From assembly GCA_963920575.1 (NCBI GenBank), contig OY986966.1, positions 17,541,888 through 17,605,887 of the forward strand: a DNA stretch of 64,000 nt. The letters run 5' to 3'. Position numbers and translations under genes: made by a program. This stretch comes from Narthecium ossifragum (lineage: Eukaryota > Streptophyta > Magnoliopsida > Dioscoreales > Nartheciaceae). The notes beneath the pieces were generated by a model. It was not told the origin of the DNA. It ran no database searches and saw only the letters and a program-made list of their open reading frames with translations. Below are positions 41,390-52,300 of the stretch, piece after piece (the stretch's first letter is position 1; each line of letters begins with the position of its first letter).

Positions 41390-42991
41390 TGATAACGCGT
41401 GAAAAGTGCACAAATCGCCCCTTTAACTAGGTCCTGTTAGCCTCAGAGCAATGCTATTTTGATGGTCTATGGTGCATTTCAGGTATAAGAGCCTTCAACG
41501 AAGGTTAGATCAAGTTTGGTGCTAAAACGAAGTGATTCGGGCAATCCTGCGTGAAGGAGATCGATCTGCATCCTAAAGGAGATCGATCTCATTATTCCAG
41601 CAAGAAGCAGTCCAGTCGAAGCAAAAGAGATCGATCTTCATTCTAAAGGAGATCGATCTTGGTCGGGCGTATTCCAGATCCAGAGTTCGCAGAACGAAGG
41701 AGATCGATCTTCTTCCCAATGGAGATCGATCTTCTTCCCAATGGAGATCGATCTCATTTGATGCTGGGGTAAAAATAAAGGGCTGAGATCTAATCCGAGT
41801 TAGGGTTTTATTAAGGCCTATAAATCGGTGTTGGGAGAGGATTTTTGGCAGCCACCCATAGGCGAATTTTCCTCTCCTCCTGGGTGTTTCTTTGGTTCTT
41901 CTTCCTCCATAAACATTAGGGTTAGGTCTTGAAGATAGATCCATGGCGGGAGCGCGTCATCAACCTTCCCCGATGGATCGTTTCTTCAAGATGAGTAGCT
42001 AAATCTTTATTCTAGGAAATTCTATGATGTAATAGGGAGTTTATTTCGATTTTCCTATGGATCTGAGCATGTACTTTATGATGGTTTAATGGATTAAATT
42101 CGGATTTTATATATCTATTGGTAATAGTTCTTATGGTGAATGTTTTGTTTGCTCTTTGTGCCCTAATTTCGGTCTGTCTTGTCTCGGTTTTCTGTGGGTA
42201 TACAGCCGGATTTTGTGAAAACTCAAAACATAAAAGTTGTAGATCTCTGTCTTAGCTTTCCAACGAATCTTGAATCGCCTCGTTTCGAGTTCGGATGTGA
42301 AAATTACGTTGAGATTACGCTCCCTGGTTTTGAGCTTTGCATGTTAGAGGCTAGGATTAGGACTTGTTCAAGTTGCTTTCATGCTAGAACCATGTTAGAT
42401 CTTTGAATTGGATTCTAAACCCTAGCTTATGATTGTAGGAGTGCTAGAACCACTGCCTTAATGCTAGAACCATTAAGACCTATGATTGTAACCTACGATT
42501 TATTCTTTATCTTTATCGATTAGGCGATCTCAAAGTGCTAGAACCGCTTTGATTATTTTCATACCAATTATCCGCTGATTTGTTCTTCATTCCGACATAG
42601 GCTTCTAATGAATCTATGTTGAGTGATACTGGACCTAGCCGATCTTCTATCAACCCTAGAAAACCATCTTGAACTTAATGAATTGCTCTTATCCTAGTAA
42701 TGCCTAAATAGCTCTCGATTACGGATTAGAACTTCCTAGCCTTTTTCTCCCATTGTTATTCTCTCGATTTAGTTTGATTTAAGTTAAAAGTAGTTTAAAG
42801 ACCAACTATCATCCATCTTCTTTAACTTTTGATTGAGAATTACGCACGGTAATTAGACTTAATCCTGTTTTCCCTGTGGACCGACCCGGACTCATAGTTA
42901 TCTACCCCTAAAGTAGTTAGTAGTGATTCGGATTATAAATTTGTAATTTTGGCGTCCTTGTTAAGGTAACGACACTTTTCAAGACGTGTCA
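41390..42991 (+). repeat. Gypsy B 5' LTR
   Basis: Begins TGATAACGCGTGAAAAGTG and ends CACTTTTCAAGACGTGTCA, giving long imperfect inverted ends. GATCGATC pairs and the TAATCCG-TATA module are in U3. A GGATTTTGTGAAAACTC...GTTGTAGATCTC leader and an AT-rich U5 follow. The primer site is four bases beyond its end. The preceding 5-mer is CACAC; the other side is outside the window or lost. Confidence 0.78.
41556..41826 (+). promoter_or_regulatory. GATCGATC array and TAATCCG-TATA module, gypsy B
   Basis: Seven AGATCGATCT sites (41556-41758), mostly 22 bp apart within pairs. The final triplet has two identical TTCTTCCCAATGGA spacers, a very recent local duplication. Then AAAGGGC...AGATCTAATCCG (TAATCCG 41791-41797), 21 bp, and TATAAAT at 41819. 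Confidence 0.64.
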
Positions 42992-42992
42992 G

Positions 42993-43016
42993 AATTTTGG
43001 TGCCGTTGCCGGGGAT
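42993..43016 (+). promoter_or_regulatory. Gypsy B primer-binding site
   Basis: TTTTGGTGCCGTTGCCGGGG just after the LTR; same class as the sites at 5302, 57840 and 63399. This supports Athila/Tat-group membership. Confidence 0.75.
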
Positions 43017-43259
43017 CACGGTTTATTGAGATTAATTGCCTAGTGTAGTTTTATTTCAATTAGTATTTTTATTTCTGTCGTTTATTATATAAAAGACCAA
43101 AAATAGTACCAGTGCTAATATTTCCTATCTTTTTGATCGTGCGTTAAGGGACTTTGACGAAGCACCTTCCAAGCGGAGAAGGAGCATCAGTCAAAGCTTC
43201 ATCGAGATAGCACTGTGAGTATCTCTAAACCTTGGTTGTTATTGTGATGTGGTATATGG

Positions 43260-45828
43260 ATGAATATTAGTGAAGATTCAGATTTAAATATTACATTGCA
43301 AGAATTCTTGAATTCTCGTGCTACATTGTTTAGACCTGTGAATATTTCACCTGATTCATCCATGGAGAACCATAACTTAGATGATCATCATGATCATGAT
43401 GAAAATCCGACCCATCACGAAGATCAAGGTCGCATGAATATGAAAGACTTTTACATTCCTACTTCATTTACTTCAAATTCATGCATTCAACCCCCAGTAA
43501 TAGGAGCTGCCCACTATGAAATCAAGCCTCAGTTTCTTCAATCTCTTCCTGCCTTTCATGGTCTGTCTCATGAAGATCCCTACAACCATATAGAAGAATT
43601 TATCTTGATCAGTTCGATCGTGAAAGTCAATAATTTCACTGATGATGCTTGGAAATTGAAACTCTTTCCCTTTACTCTCAAGGGTAAAGCAAAATATTGG
43701 CTTACATCTTTAGAGCCCAGACCCATCACGACTTGGCCTCAACTTCAAACCCAATTTCTTGCTAAATTCTTTTCAATTACCAAGACCAGTGATCTTAGGA
43801 AAGAGATTTCATCTTTCAAGCAAGCTGATGATGAACTTTTCCATGAAGCGTGGGATAGATATAAGGAACTCCTTAGGAAGTGTCATCACCATCAATTCCC
43901 TCAATGGACTATCATAGAGAATTTTTATAATGGGCTTAAGGAGAGACACCGAATGACTATTGATGCCGCCTGTGGAGGAGTGTTTATTACGAATCCTCTG
44001 GATGATTCGTGGAGGCTTTTTGAGAGATTAGCTGAGAATTCTCAACACCATGCTTCATCTTCTAGGAATACCCGAGAGTCGCCCAATCAAGCCAGACCTA
44101 GAGGTACCCTGGAATTAAATGAATCTACTCGTTTAGCTCAACAAGTAGATATTCTAAGTAGGAAGCTTGACCAAGTTTTGACTCAGACTAAAAACCAAGT
44201 AGCATCTTCAAATCCTCCATTGCCACCGCAGTCAGGAGATATTTGTTTCTTATGTTCAAATTCTGATCACGATGTCACGGACTGTCATTTAGCTCATCAA
44301 TACCCTGAATTAGTTCAGGAACATGTGAATGCAATTTATAATCAGTCCAAACCAGCTTATGATCCATATTCTAATACATATAATCCTGGTTTACGCAATC
44401 ACCCAAATTTCTCTTAGAGAACACCTGGTCAACAGTCTGATTCAGTCAATCCTAGGCCACCGATGAATAATCAAAATCCAAATTACCCTCCGAAATTTCA
44501 GCCATCATCTCGGCCGCCTAAAAATTATCCTTCTCAAGTGCCTTATCAATCTCAACCTTCTCAGTCCTGGGGGTATCAACCGTATGGATCTCAAAATCAA
44601 CCATTTCTTCCTCCACCACAACCAAATCGAAGTCCAATCATTGAGGATAGACTTGTAAAGGCTCTTGAGTCTTTTGAAGCTTGTACCCAATTGGTTCATT
44701 CCCATTCTCAAGCTTTAGCTAAGATGGAAACTCAAATGGGTCAATTGGCTAATTCTATGCATAGGAGAGAAGAAGGTACCTTACCAAGTCAACCCATTCC
44801 TAACCCTAGAGGTCAACATTCCGTAGAATCCTCCCATGAACAAGTCCAAGCTGTCACTACTCTGCGAAGTGGGAAGACCTTTGCTAATATTGAGAAACCA
44901 GATGATGAATGTCCAGATCATGATCTTACATCTCAACCTCTCAATGCAGCTCCATCTACTTCTCAAGTTCCATTAGATAGAGACTTGCATGCATCTGATG
45001 ATGAGGTGTTACCCAAAACTTCAATTCCTGCTCCTCATGATTCTACTTCATCGCCTGAGCCGAATCCTAGGACCTATGTTCCGAAAATTCCTTTTCCTGA
45101 GGCCCTGGTAGATCCGACTTCACGCCCTTCTAAAAATTCTAAACTTGATGAGATGGTTGAAGTTTTCAAGAAAGTTCATATCAATCTTCCTCTTTTGGAT
45201 GCTATCAAACAGATTCCGTCTTATGCGAAATTTCTGAAAGATTTATGCACTCAAAAGCGTCGATCTAGATCTCATGTTTTCAAAAAGATTTTCTTGACTG
45301 AACAAGTAAGCTCAATCCTTCGTAGTGATATTCCTCCTAAACTTAAAGATCCAGGTACTCCTACTATTTCTTGCACTATAGGAAACCATTTGATTGATGG
45401 AGCTTTACTTGATTTAGGAGCTAGCGTGAATCTCATGCCTCATTCGTTATATTCCAAGTTTGGTACAGGAGAACTTAAACCCACTGCTATGACTCTTCAG
45501 TTAGCTGATCGTTCAATTAAAACCCCACGGGGTGCGCTTGAAGATGTCCTAGTTAAAGTTGGTCAATGTGTGTTTCCTGTGGATTTTGTGGTGTTGGATA
45601 TGGAACCAAGCTTATAAACTAAGAAAAATGTTCCTATAATTCTTGGTCGACCTTTCTTAGCTACAACTAATGCTTGCATTAATTGTAGGGATGGTATTAT
45701 GACACTTACTTTTGGGAATATGGAATTAAAATTGAATATTTTTCATACGTCAAAACGCCATGCATATGATGATGATTGTTTCGTGGTAAACGCTTTAATG
45801 AACAATGATGATATCGATATGTGTGGAT
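43260..45828 (+). pseudogene. Gypsy B gag and protease
   Basis: One frame broken by a TAG at 44415 and a TAA at 45615, then read through to about 45828. The gag capsid domain is clear: LQSLPAFHGLSHEDPYNHIEE, LKLFPFTLKGKAKYWL, FLAKFFSITKTSDLRKEI and FHEAWDRYKELLRKCHHH. A CX2C-type knuckle remnant (CFLCSNSDHDVTDCH), a P/Q/N-rich linker and the Athila/Tat-type protease site LLDLGASVNLMPHSLY follow, then ILGRPFLAT. Only two nonsense codons separate it from an open gag-protease frame. Confidence 0.85.
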
Positions 45829-46779
45829 GATGCGATGTATAAGATAGTGCATGATGATGATGTATCAAGTGAAAGTTATGTAAGTGCATGTGATGCTTCA
45901 TTTTTCGATGATGATGATGTGGTAACTAGAGATGATTTACCAGATCTGAATATTGATTTTCCTGAATTACATGGTGAGATATTGGATGAGCAGAATGGTA
46001 TACTGACTGGTGATGATGATGATCTGATTATGCTTGAGGATGTGAAAGGTTATGATTTGTATGAGGATGTGTGTAATATTTCTTGGAAAAGAATTCCAAT
46101 TGAACCTCTACCACTTACTTCTTCAACTCCAGCCTTACCGTCTCTGATTATGCCGCCTCAGCTTGATTTGAAAACACTACCTTCTAATCTTAAATATGTC
46201 TTCCTTGGAGCTGATTCTACGCTTCATGTGATTATCTCCTCTTCGTTAACCGAAACTCAGGAATCTCAATTGATTGAAGTTCTTAGGTTACATAGGAGAG
46301 CCATTGGGTGGTCCATAGGAGATCTTAGAGGTATTGACCCTTCTATCTGCATGCATCGTATACATTTAGAAGATGAAACTAAAGGTGTTAGAGAAATGCA
46401 GCGACGTCTTAATCCGTTGATAAAGGACGTGGTCATGAAAGAGGTAGTGAAACTCCTAGATGCTGGTATCATATACCCGATCTCTGATTCTAAATGGATT
46501 AGTCCAACTCAGGTGGTTTCTAAGAAATCCGGGATTACGGTAGTTAAAAATGAAGCAGGAAAAGAAATTGCAACCCTTCAGACTACAGGTTGGAGAGTAT
46601 GCATAGACTATAGGAGACTGAATGCATTGACAAGAAAGGATCATTTTCCCTTGCCTTTTATCGACCAGATTTTAGAAAGATTAGCGAGTCAAGCATACTA
46701 CTATTTCCTTGATGGTTACTCTGGTTATAACCAAGTAGCTATAGATCCAGTCGATCAAGAGAAAACGACCTTCACTTGT
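45805..46779 (+). pseudogene. Gypsy B reverse transcriptase, N-terminal part
   Basis: In a different frame from gag-protease, so a frameshift lies near 45810. Motifs: LEVLRLHRRAIGWSIGDLRGI-like pre-RT region, DAGIIYPISDSKWISPTQVV, WRVCIDYRRLNALTRKDHFP and FLDGYSGYNQVAIDP. Coding is cut within the FTC codon context at 46779 by a solo LTR and continues at 49246. Confidence 0.86.
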
Positions 46780-49240
46780 TGTGAGGACCCGTCCTTCTAC
46801 TCCTGGGTCGACCGGCTGGGTCAGGCCCGTGGCTCGTTGGTTTGCTTCTCGTCGAGCGCGCGATCCGGTGGATCGTATTGTTTCTTGGACCACAAGGGCA
46901 ATTTCATAAATTGTGCCTTATTGGTTTGTTTCACACCCGCGTGTGCACACACTGGCCTTGTTTGTGTTAATGCTTGTTTAGAACGGCTAGGTGGACCCGG
47001 GATCGGAAGATCCCAGCTCGGGCGCGCGAAAGCTTGCCTTTGGCCAGCTGACGACCCTTGAGCGATCGATCGCTCCTTGGGACGATCGATCGGACTCGAT
47101 CCGACTTGGTGTTGGGATCGAGCCAGGGCGCGAGCGATCGATCGCTCCTTGGAGCGACCGATCGGAATCGCGTCGGTGGCTTTTCTGCTTCGCGAGGACG
47201 GCCACCGACGTCCGTCGTTCTCCTCTGTCAAAGGGGGGAGGACTTTCTCCTCCCCTCCCCCAGCTTTACCTCCTCTTTCCCGGCTTTCCCCTCCCCCTTT
47301 CCCCTCTTTTCTTCCCCTCCTCTTTCTCCTTCTCTCTTTCTTCTTCCTTCCTTCTTTCTTCCCCCGAGAGCCCTGTTTTCCCCTGTTCCGGCAGCCAACC
47401 TTCCTCACCTCCGTTCTCCCTCCTCCGACCATCAAATTGGGTGTTCTTTGGCTCGTTGGATTCGTGACAATGAGAGGAAGATCCCTGAAGTGGTTTGGAG
47501 GCTTGTTGGTGATCAAATCGCGGGGAATCAGCCGAGGAAAGCGCAGCTAGGTAGGGTTATACCTACTATGTTCTTTTCGGGTTTTCTTTAGATCTAGCCG
47601 TTGGATCTTGTTGATCCTTTCTTTGTTGGATTTCTTATGCCTTGTAGAATAACTGATTTAAGTTTCATGTTAATCAGTTGAGATTTGAGTAGGTTTTATG
47701 CAAGATTAGTCTCGGATTTCTGGTTTTCTGCTGTTCTTGAGAAACAGCCGGCTTGCGGCGAGTTTTTCGGCCGGCGAGTACATGATCTTGGCTTTTAATA
47801 AACATAAAAGTTGTAGATCTACTCGTTAGCTTTCCATTCCATCTTGTTTCGTATTTTTCTGATTTATGTACGATTTGTTATGAATTGTGTTCTGAAGGGC
47901 TGCGTTGCAGCAATTAATGGGTAAGTTAGTTTGTTTAGCGATTTGATTAGCGTTTTACCGTTAATCCAACCGTTGGATGATTATGAAATTTGGATATGAT
48001 AATCCTGGTATATACACCTACTGGTGGATAAGTTGGATCTTGAATCCGACGTCGTTTGGATGTCGGATCGACGGGATCAATTAACCCCTAAGTAGAGGCT
48101 TTGGGTGTTTTTGAATATAATATTATATTTCAAAATATAATATTATATTGTGTTTTGTTCATCACGGTTTTCGGGGTTGCTTCCCGTTGCAGGAGTCCGC
48201 GGTTGACGGTCGCGGTACCGTCGTAATGCCGGGACCCGCTGCGGATCGGCTGGCAGTGGTTGGTGGTACCGCTGCAGCGATCCAGTAGACTTATATGATA
48301 CTTGACATACTGTTGCATGCGTTTTCTTTTATCTGTGTATGTCATAGCATGCATTTTTGTTGTGTGCATTAGTTGCATTGGTTAGGGCGTGGGTGATCTT
48401 TGGGTCGCCGTCCCGAGGCTGGAAGCTCGGACTTAGCCCTAGGACCGGGGTTGGGTAGCTTGGACCCGGTTTGAATTGTAGTGTCCAGTCAAGTTCAATG
48501 ATAGGCTTAGATGACTGGTTCACTGGATACTTGATGATTGTAGAGGTCGTGTCGGCCTTGAGTCGGATGTTGAGGTGTAGCCGGTGTCCCACTGTGCTGA
48601 CCCTGCAGTGTCGAGTTCTTGCAGTTGCTGTCGCCAGTGTTGAGGTGTAGCCGGTGTCCCACTGTGCTGACCCTGCAGTGTCGAGTTCCTGCTACTAAGT
48701 GCTGCTCCTGAGCACCAGGGACACGCGGTGGGGTTATGGGACCCCTGTATACACTCAGGTCCTACTTGAGGGCGACACTGTTGTGTTTCCCTCTTCCTTC
48801 TGTGTGTCGTAGTGTAGATCCCTACTGAGCTTAGTGCTCACTCCTACCCGGGCTGCGTTTTGCAGGTGCAGGCGTCAGTTCCTCTTCTGTGGCCCCTACC
48901 GGGCAGTTGGCTGGCGGTGCGGCCGCGCCAGGTGGAGTCTGAGAGGTGGTGATCCTTTACAGTTTTTATCCTTATGTTAGTTAGTCTCCTACGGGAGTGA
49001 TGTTGTATTTGAATTTCCCCCCCTCACCGAGGTTTTTGTATATTAAATACTTTTGAGTTTTAAATCTGTGGTTCGAGGCTTCCTTATTATATTGTCTTTT
49101 AATTTTGGGGATGCTTTTGGAGAATTGCTAGGGAGACCAATAGGTTAGAGGGAACCCTCGTCAGCTTGTTTTTCCGCGTTTGTTAGGTTCCGGTTCGCGT
49201 CGCCCGGCCCGGTTGGGCTTTCGCGGGTCGGGGCGCGACA
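46780..49240 (+). mobile_element. Solo LTR in gypsy B reverse transcriptase
   Basis: A 2461-bp LTR, TGTGAGGACC...GGGGCGCGACA, with the perfect duplication CTTGT at 46775-46779 and 49241-49245. The RT frame joins exactly across it. It has GAGCGATCGATCGCTC sites (47054-47166), a CT-rich leader (47225-47375) and U5 CCCGGGCTGCGTTTTGCA near 48850. At 48583-48688 there is an internal tandem duplication of TTGAGGTGTAGCCGGTGTCC and its neighbours. Confidence 0.92.
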
Positions 49241-49245
49241 CTTGT

Positions 49246-49461
49246 CCCTTTGGAACCTTTGCATATAGGAGAATGCCTTTTGGTTTGTGCAATGTTCCAG
49301 CTACGTTCCAGCGTTGTATGCTTTCAATTTTTGGAGACATGATTGAGCAGTTCCTAGAAATATTTATGGTTGATTTTCTGTTTTCGGCAAAACCTTTGAA
49401 TCTTGTTTATCAAATCTTTCAAGAGTTCTTGCTAGATGTGTTGAAACAAACCTTGTGTTAA
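49246..49461 (+). pseudogene. Gypsy B reverse transcriptase, catalytic segment
   Basis: Continues with FGTFAYRRMPFGLCNVPATFQRC and then FMVDF where relatives have an F-x-DDF active site. The first of the two catalytic aspartates is Val here. A frameshift follows at about 49440, and the next segment is in the other frame. Confidence 0.82.
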
Positions 49462-50588
49462 GTTGGGAGAAGAGTCATTTTATGGTTAATGAAGAAATTG
49501 TGCTTGGTCATGTGATTTCGAGTCGGGGGATAGAAGTTGACAAAGCAAAACTGGAATTAATTTCTAAATTGCCGCCTCCTTCCTCAGTACGTCAAATCAG
49601 ATCCTTTTTGGGGCATGCGGGATTTTACCGTAGATTTATCAAGGATTTTAGTAAAATATCTCGTCCTCTCTGTGCCCTGCTTGCGAAAGATGTTTCTTTC
49701 GTGTTCGACAAATCATGCCTTAAAGCTTTTAATATCCTTCGGGACTCTCTTTCGTCAGCACCTGTTTGTCATCCTCCTGTGTATGATCACCCTTTTGAGA
49801 TTATGTGTGATGCTTCGGATCGTGCCGTTGGTGTTGTTCTTGGGCAAACGATTGATAAATTGCCCAGAGTTATCTATTATGCTAGCAAGACTTTGAATGA
49901 AGCGCAGCTTAATTATACCACAACTGAGAAGGAGTTGCTAGCTGTAATCTTTGCCTTGGAAAAATTTCGTTCATATCTTCTTGAATCTAAGGTCATTATA
50001 TTCACCGATCATTCCGCTTTAAGATATCTTATAGGGAAGAAAGAACTCAAACCAAGGTTAATCCGTTGGATTATGCTTTTGCAAGAGTTTGATCTTGAAC
50101 TAAGAGATAAAAAGGGAGCTTTGAATGTAGTAGCTGATCATTTATCTAGACTACCCTTAGATGTGGTAAACGATTCAACTCCGATTAATGACACATTCCC
50201 TGATGAACATCTTTTTGTTGTTGATGATCCTCCTACACCTTGGTATGCACATATCGTGAACTATCTTGTTACAGGATTCATTCCTTCTCATTGGACCAAA
50301 CAAGACAAAGATAAATTTTTCTCTCGAACTAAATCCTATGTCTGGAATGATCCGATTCTTTTTAAACATTGTCCTGATCAAATTATGCGATGTTGCGTAC
50401 CTGAATATGAAATTATTTCTGTCTTAACCACTTGCCATTCTCATGCTTGTGGGGGGCATTTTTCTGGCCGGAGAACTGCAGCCAAAATCTTCCAATCTGG
50501 TTTCTACTGGCCGACTATATTTCGTGATGCTCATAGTTTTTCCCAAGCTTGCATTAGATGTCAACAGCTTGGTAATATATCCAGCTGA
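49455..50588 (+). pseudogene. Gypsy B RT end, RNase H and integrase zinc domain
   Basis: An open frame of 377 codons: [32 protein letters not shown], then RNase H ([66 protein letters not shown]) and the integrase HHCC region ([28 protein letters not shown]). It ends at a TGA at 50586. The RNase H wording is of the Athila/Tat kind. Confidence 0.87.
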
Positions 50589-51488
50589 AATGAAATGCCA
50601 CAAACTCCTATCATTGTTTGTGAAATTTTTGATGTTTGGGGCATTGATTTTATGGGTCCTTTTCCTCCTTCAAACGGCTTCATGTATATCCTATTAGCAG
50701 TTGATTATGTTTCTAAGTGGATAGAAGCTGTAGCTACTAGGACAAACGATCATCGAGTTGTTATCAAATTCCTTCATTCGAACATCTTTTCTCGATTTGG
50801 TCACCCTAGAGCGATCATTAGTGATGGAGGATCCCACTTTATGAATAGGTATTTTCGCCAAACCCTTAATAAATACGGAATCTCTCATAAAGTTGCCACA
50901 CCTTATCATCCGCAAACTAGTGGCCAAGTAGAGGTGTCAAACCGAGAAATTAAGCGAATTCTAGAAAAGGTTGTGCGGGCCGATAGAAAAGATTGGTCGA
51001 TGCGGCAGGATGAGGCCTTGTGGGCTTACCGTACAGCTTATAAGACCCCGATTGGTATGTCCCCATTCAGAATGGTGTAAGGAAAACATTGCAATCTTCC
51101 AGTAAGCCTAATGAATAAAGTTTGGTTAAATATTCATAAATTGAACTGGAACCAAGGGACTGGGTGTAGTAACCGCTTGCTTCAATTGAATGAACTAGAA
51201 GAAATCCGTAATGAAGCCTATGACAATTCCCTAATTTATAAGGCCCGGACTAGAGCATATCATGACAAGTTCATTCATCGAAGAGTTTTCAATGTTGGTG
51301 ATAAAGTTTGGCTTTTTAACGCCAAGCTTAGACTCTTCCCGGGAAAACTTCGGTCTAGGTGGAATGGTCCATTCACAATAAAACAAGTTTTTCCTCATGG
51401 AGCATTTGAGATTTGGAATCCTAAATCTGGCTCTATTTTCACAGTGAATGGTCATAGATTAAAACCGTATATTGAAAATCATCCATAG
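50589..51488 (+). pseudogene. Gypsy B integrase core and C-terminus
   Basis: Same frame as the previous segment. The core has [10 protein letters not shown] (first Asp), [13 protein letters not shown] (second Asp) and [18 protein letters not shown] (Glu). A TAA at 51078 precedes the C-terminal part, which has [20 protein letters not shown], [21 protein letters not shown] and WNGPF. No chromodomain is present, in contrast to gypsy A. Confidence 0.86.
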
Positions 51489-52300
51489 CTAGACCCTACA
51501 ATGACATTAGACGAACCACAGTATCGGTGATTGGGTGTTAACTTCGTCGGGCTAGCGACGTTAAACCGAGCGCTTGATGGCAGGCAACCCATCGATTTCT
51601 AGTAGTTACTTGCTCTTTATTTATTTATTTATTTGCTTTTCGTAAGTTTTATCGTTTATTTTTTCTTATCACTGTGTGCATGGTTGCTGTATGTTCAGAC
51701 CTTGGGGGTAGTGTGAGTAGATATTGTTTGAGGGCAGAATCTAGGTTAATCACCCTGGTTCTGCAGTTCTGGAGCAAAGAAGATCGATCTCCATGACTTT
51801 GGAGATCGATCTCCTTGGACCAAGCACGTGCCTAGGTGATAGACTAAGTGAGATCGATCTCCCTACCCCTTGAGATCGATCTCTATCGGGATCCTTGAAA
51901 AATAAAAAAAGGAAACAGAGCAACCACGCAGACTCAAACTCAAACTCAGATCGCCGGCCTTCCACCGCCTTCCTTACAACCGGCTTTCCTTAAAATTCTT
52001 ACCTCCTTCTATCCTCAATTCCGTTTCCGACTAAGTGTCCTAAAGCCTATCTACCACTCTTAGAGGCGGTGAGAACTCTATTTATACAGCCTTGAGCCGG
52101 GTGTTTCATCACTTCTAACCATAGCCTCGGGTGAGTTCTTCGAGCGTCTTCTCCGGTTCCGGCGTAGAGAGCAGCTTCGTCGGCGTTTCAGCGAGGATTC
52201 TACTTGCAAGTCGTCCACGGATTTTTCGGTAGGGATCCCATCTTTTCCTTCTTCCAGTCTCTCTTTTCGTTCTCAGTTCCTGTGTCTCTACCGGCGGAAC
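51489..52300 (+). other. Gypsy B 3' region with purine tract and GATCGATC sites
   Basis: No coding, and no env-like ORF. At 51549-51592 is GCTAGCGACGTTAAACCGAG with CGCTTGATGGCAGGCAACCC, a conserved post-pol motif of Athila/Tat elements. CCTTGGGGGTAG at about 51700 looks like a polypurine tract, so an LTR could start at 51711 (TGTGAGTAGA). Four GATCGATC sites in two 22-bp pairs (51780-51882) and a TTTATA at 52081 follow. This does not match the 5' LTR at 41390. The tandem array is inserted at 52301. Confidence 0.55.

Noticed and set aside
45805..47061. 418-codon ORF as one protein
   Set aside because: The frame runs from gypsy B RT into the solo LTR at 46780. The last 94 codons are LTR sequence, so only the part to 46779 is RT.
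46821..47516. 231-codon minus-strand ORF across the solo LTR, and similar long frames at 19421-20128 and 20850-21206
   Set aside because: They span the LTR start, GATCGATC cluster and purine/pyrimidine tract and read as K/E/R-rich low complexity. Shadows of LTR composition.
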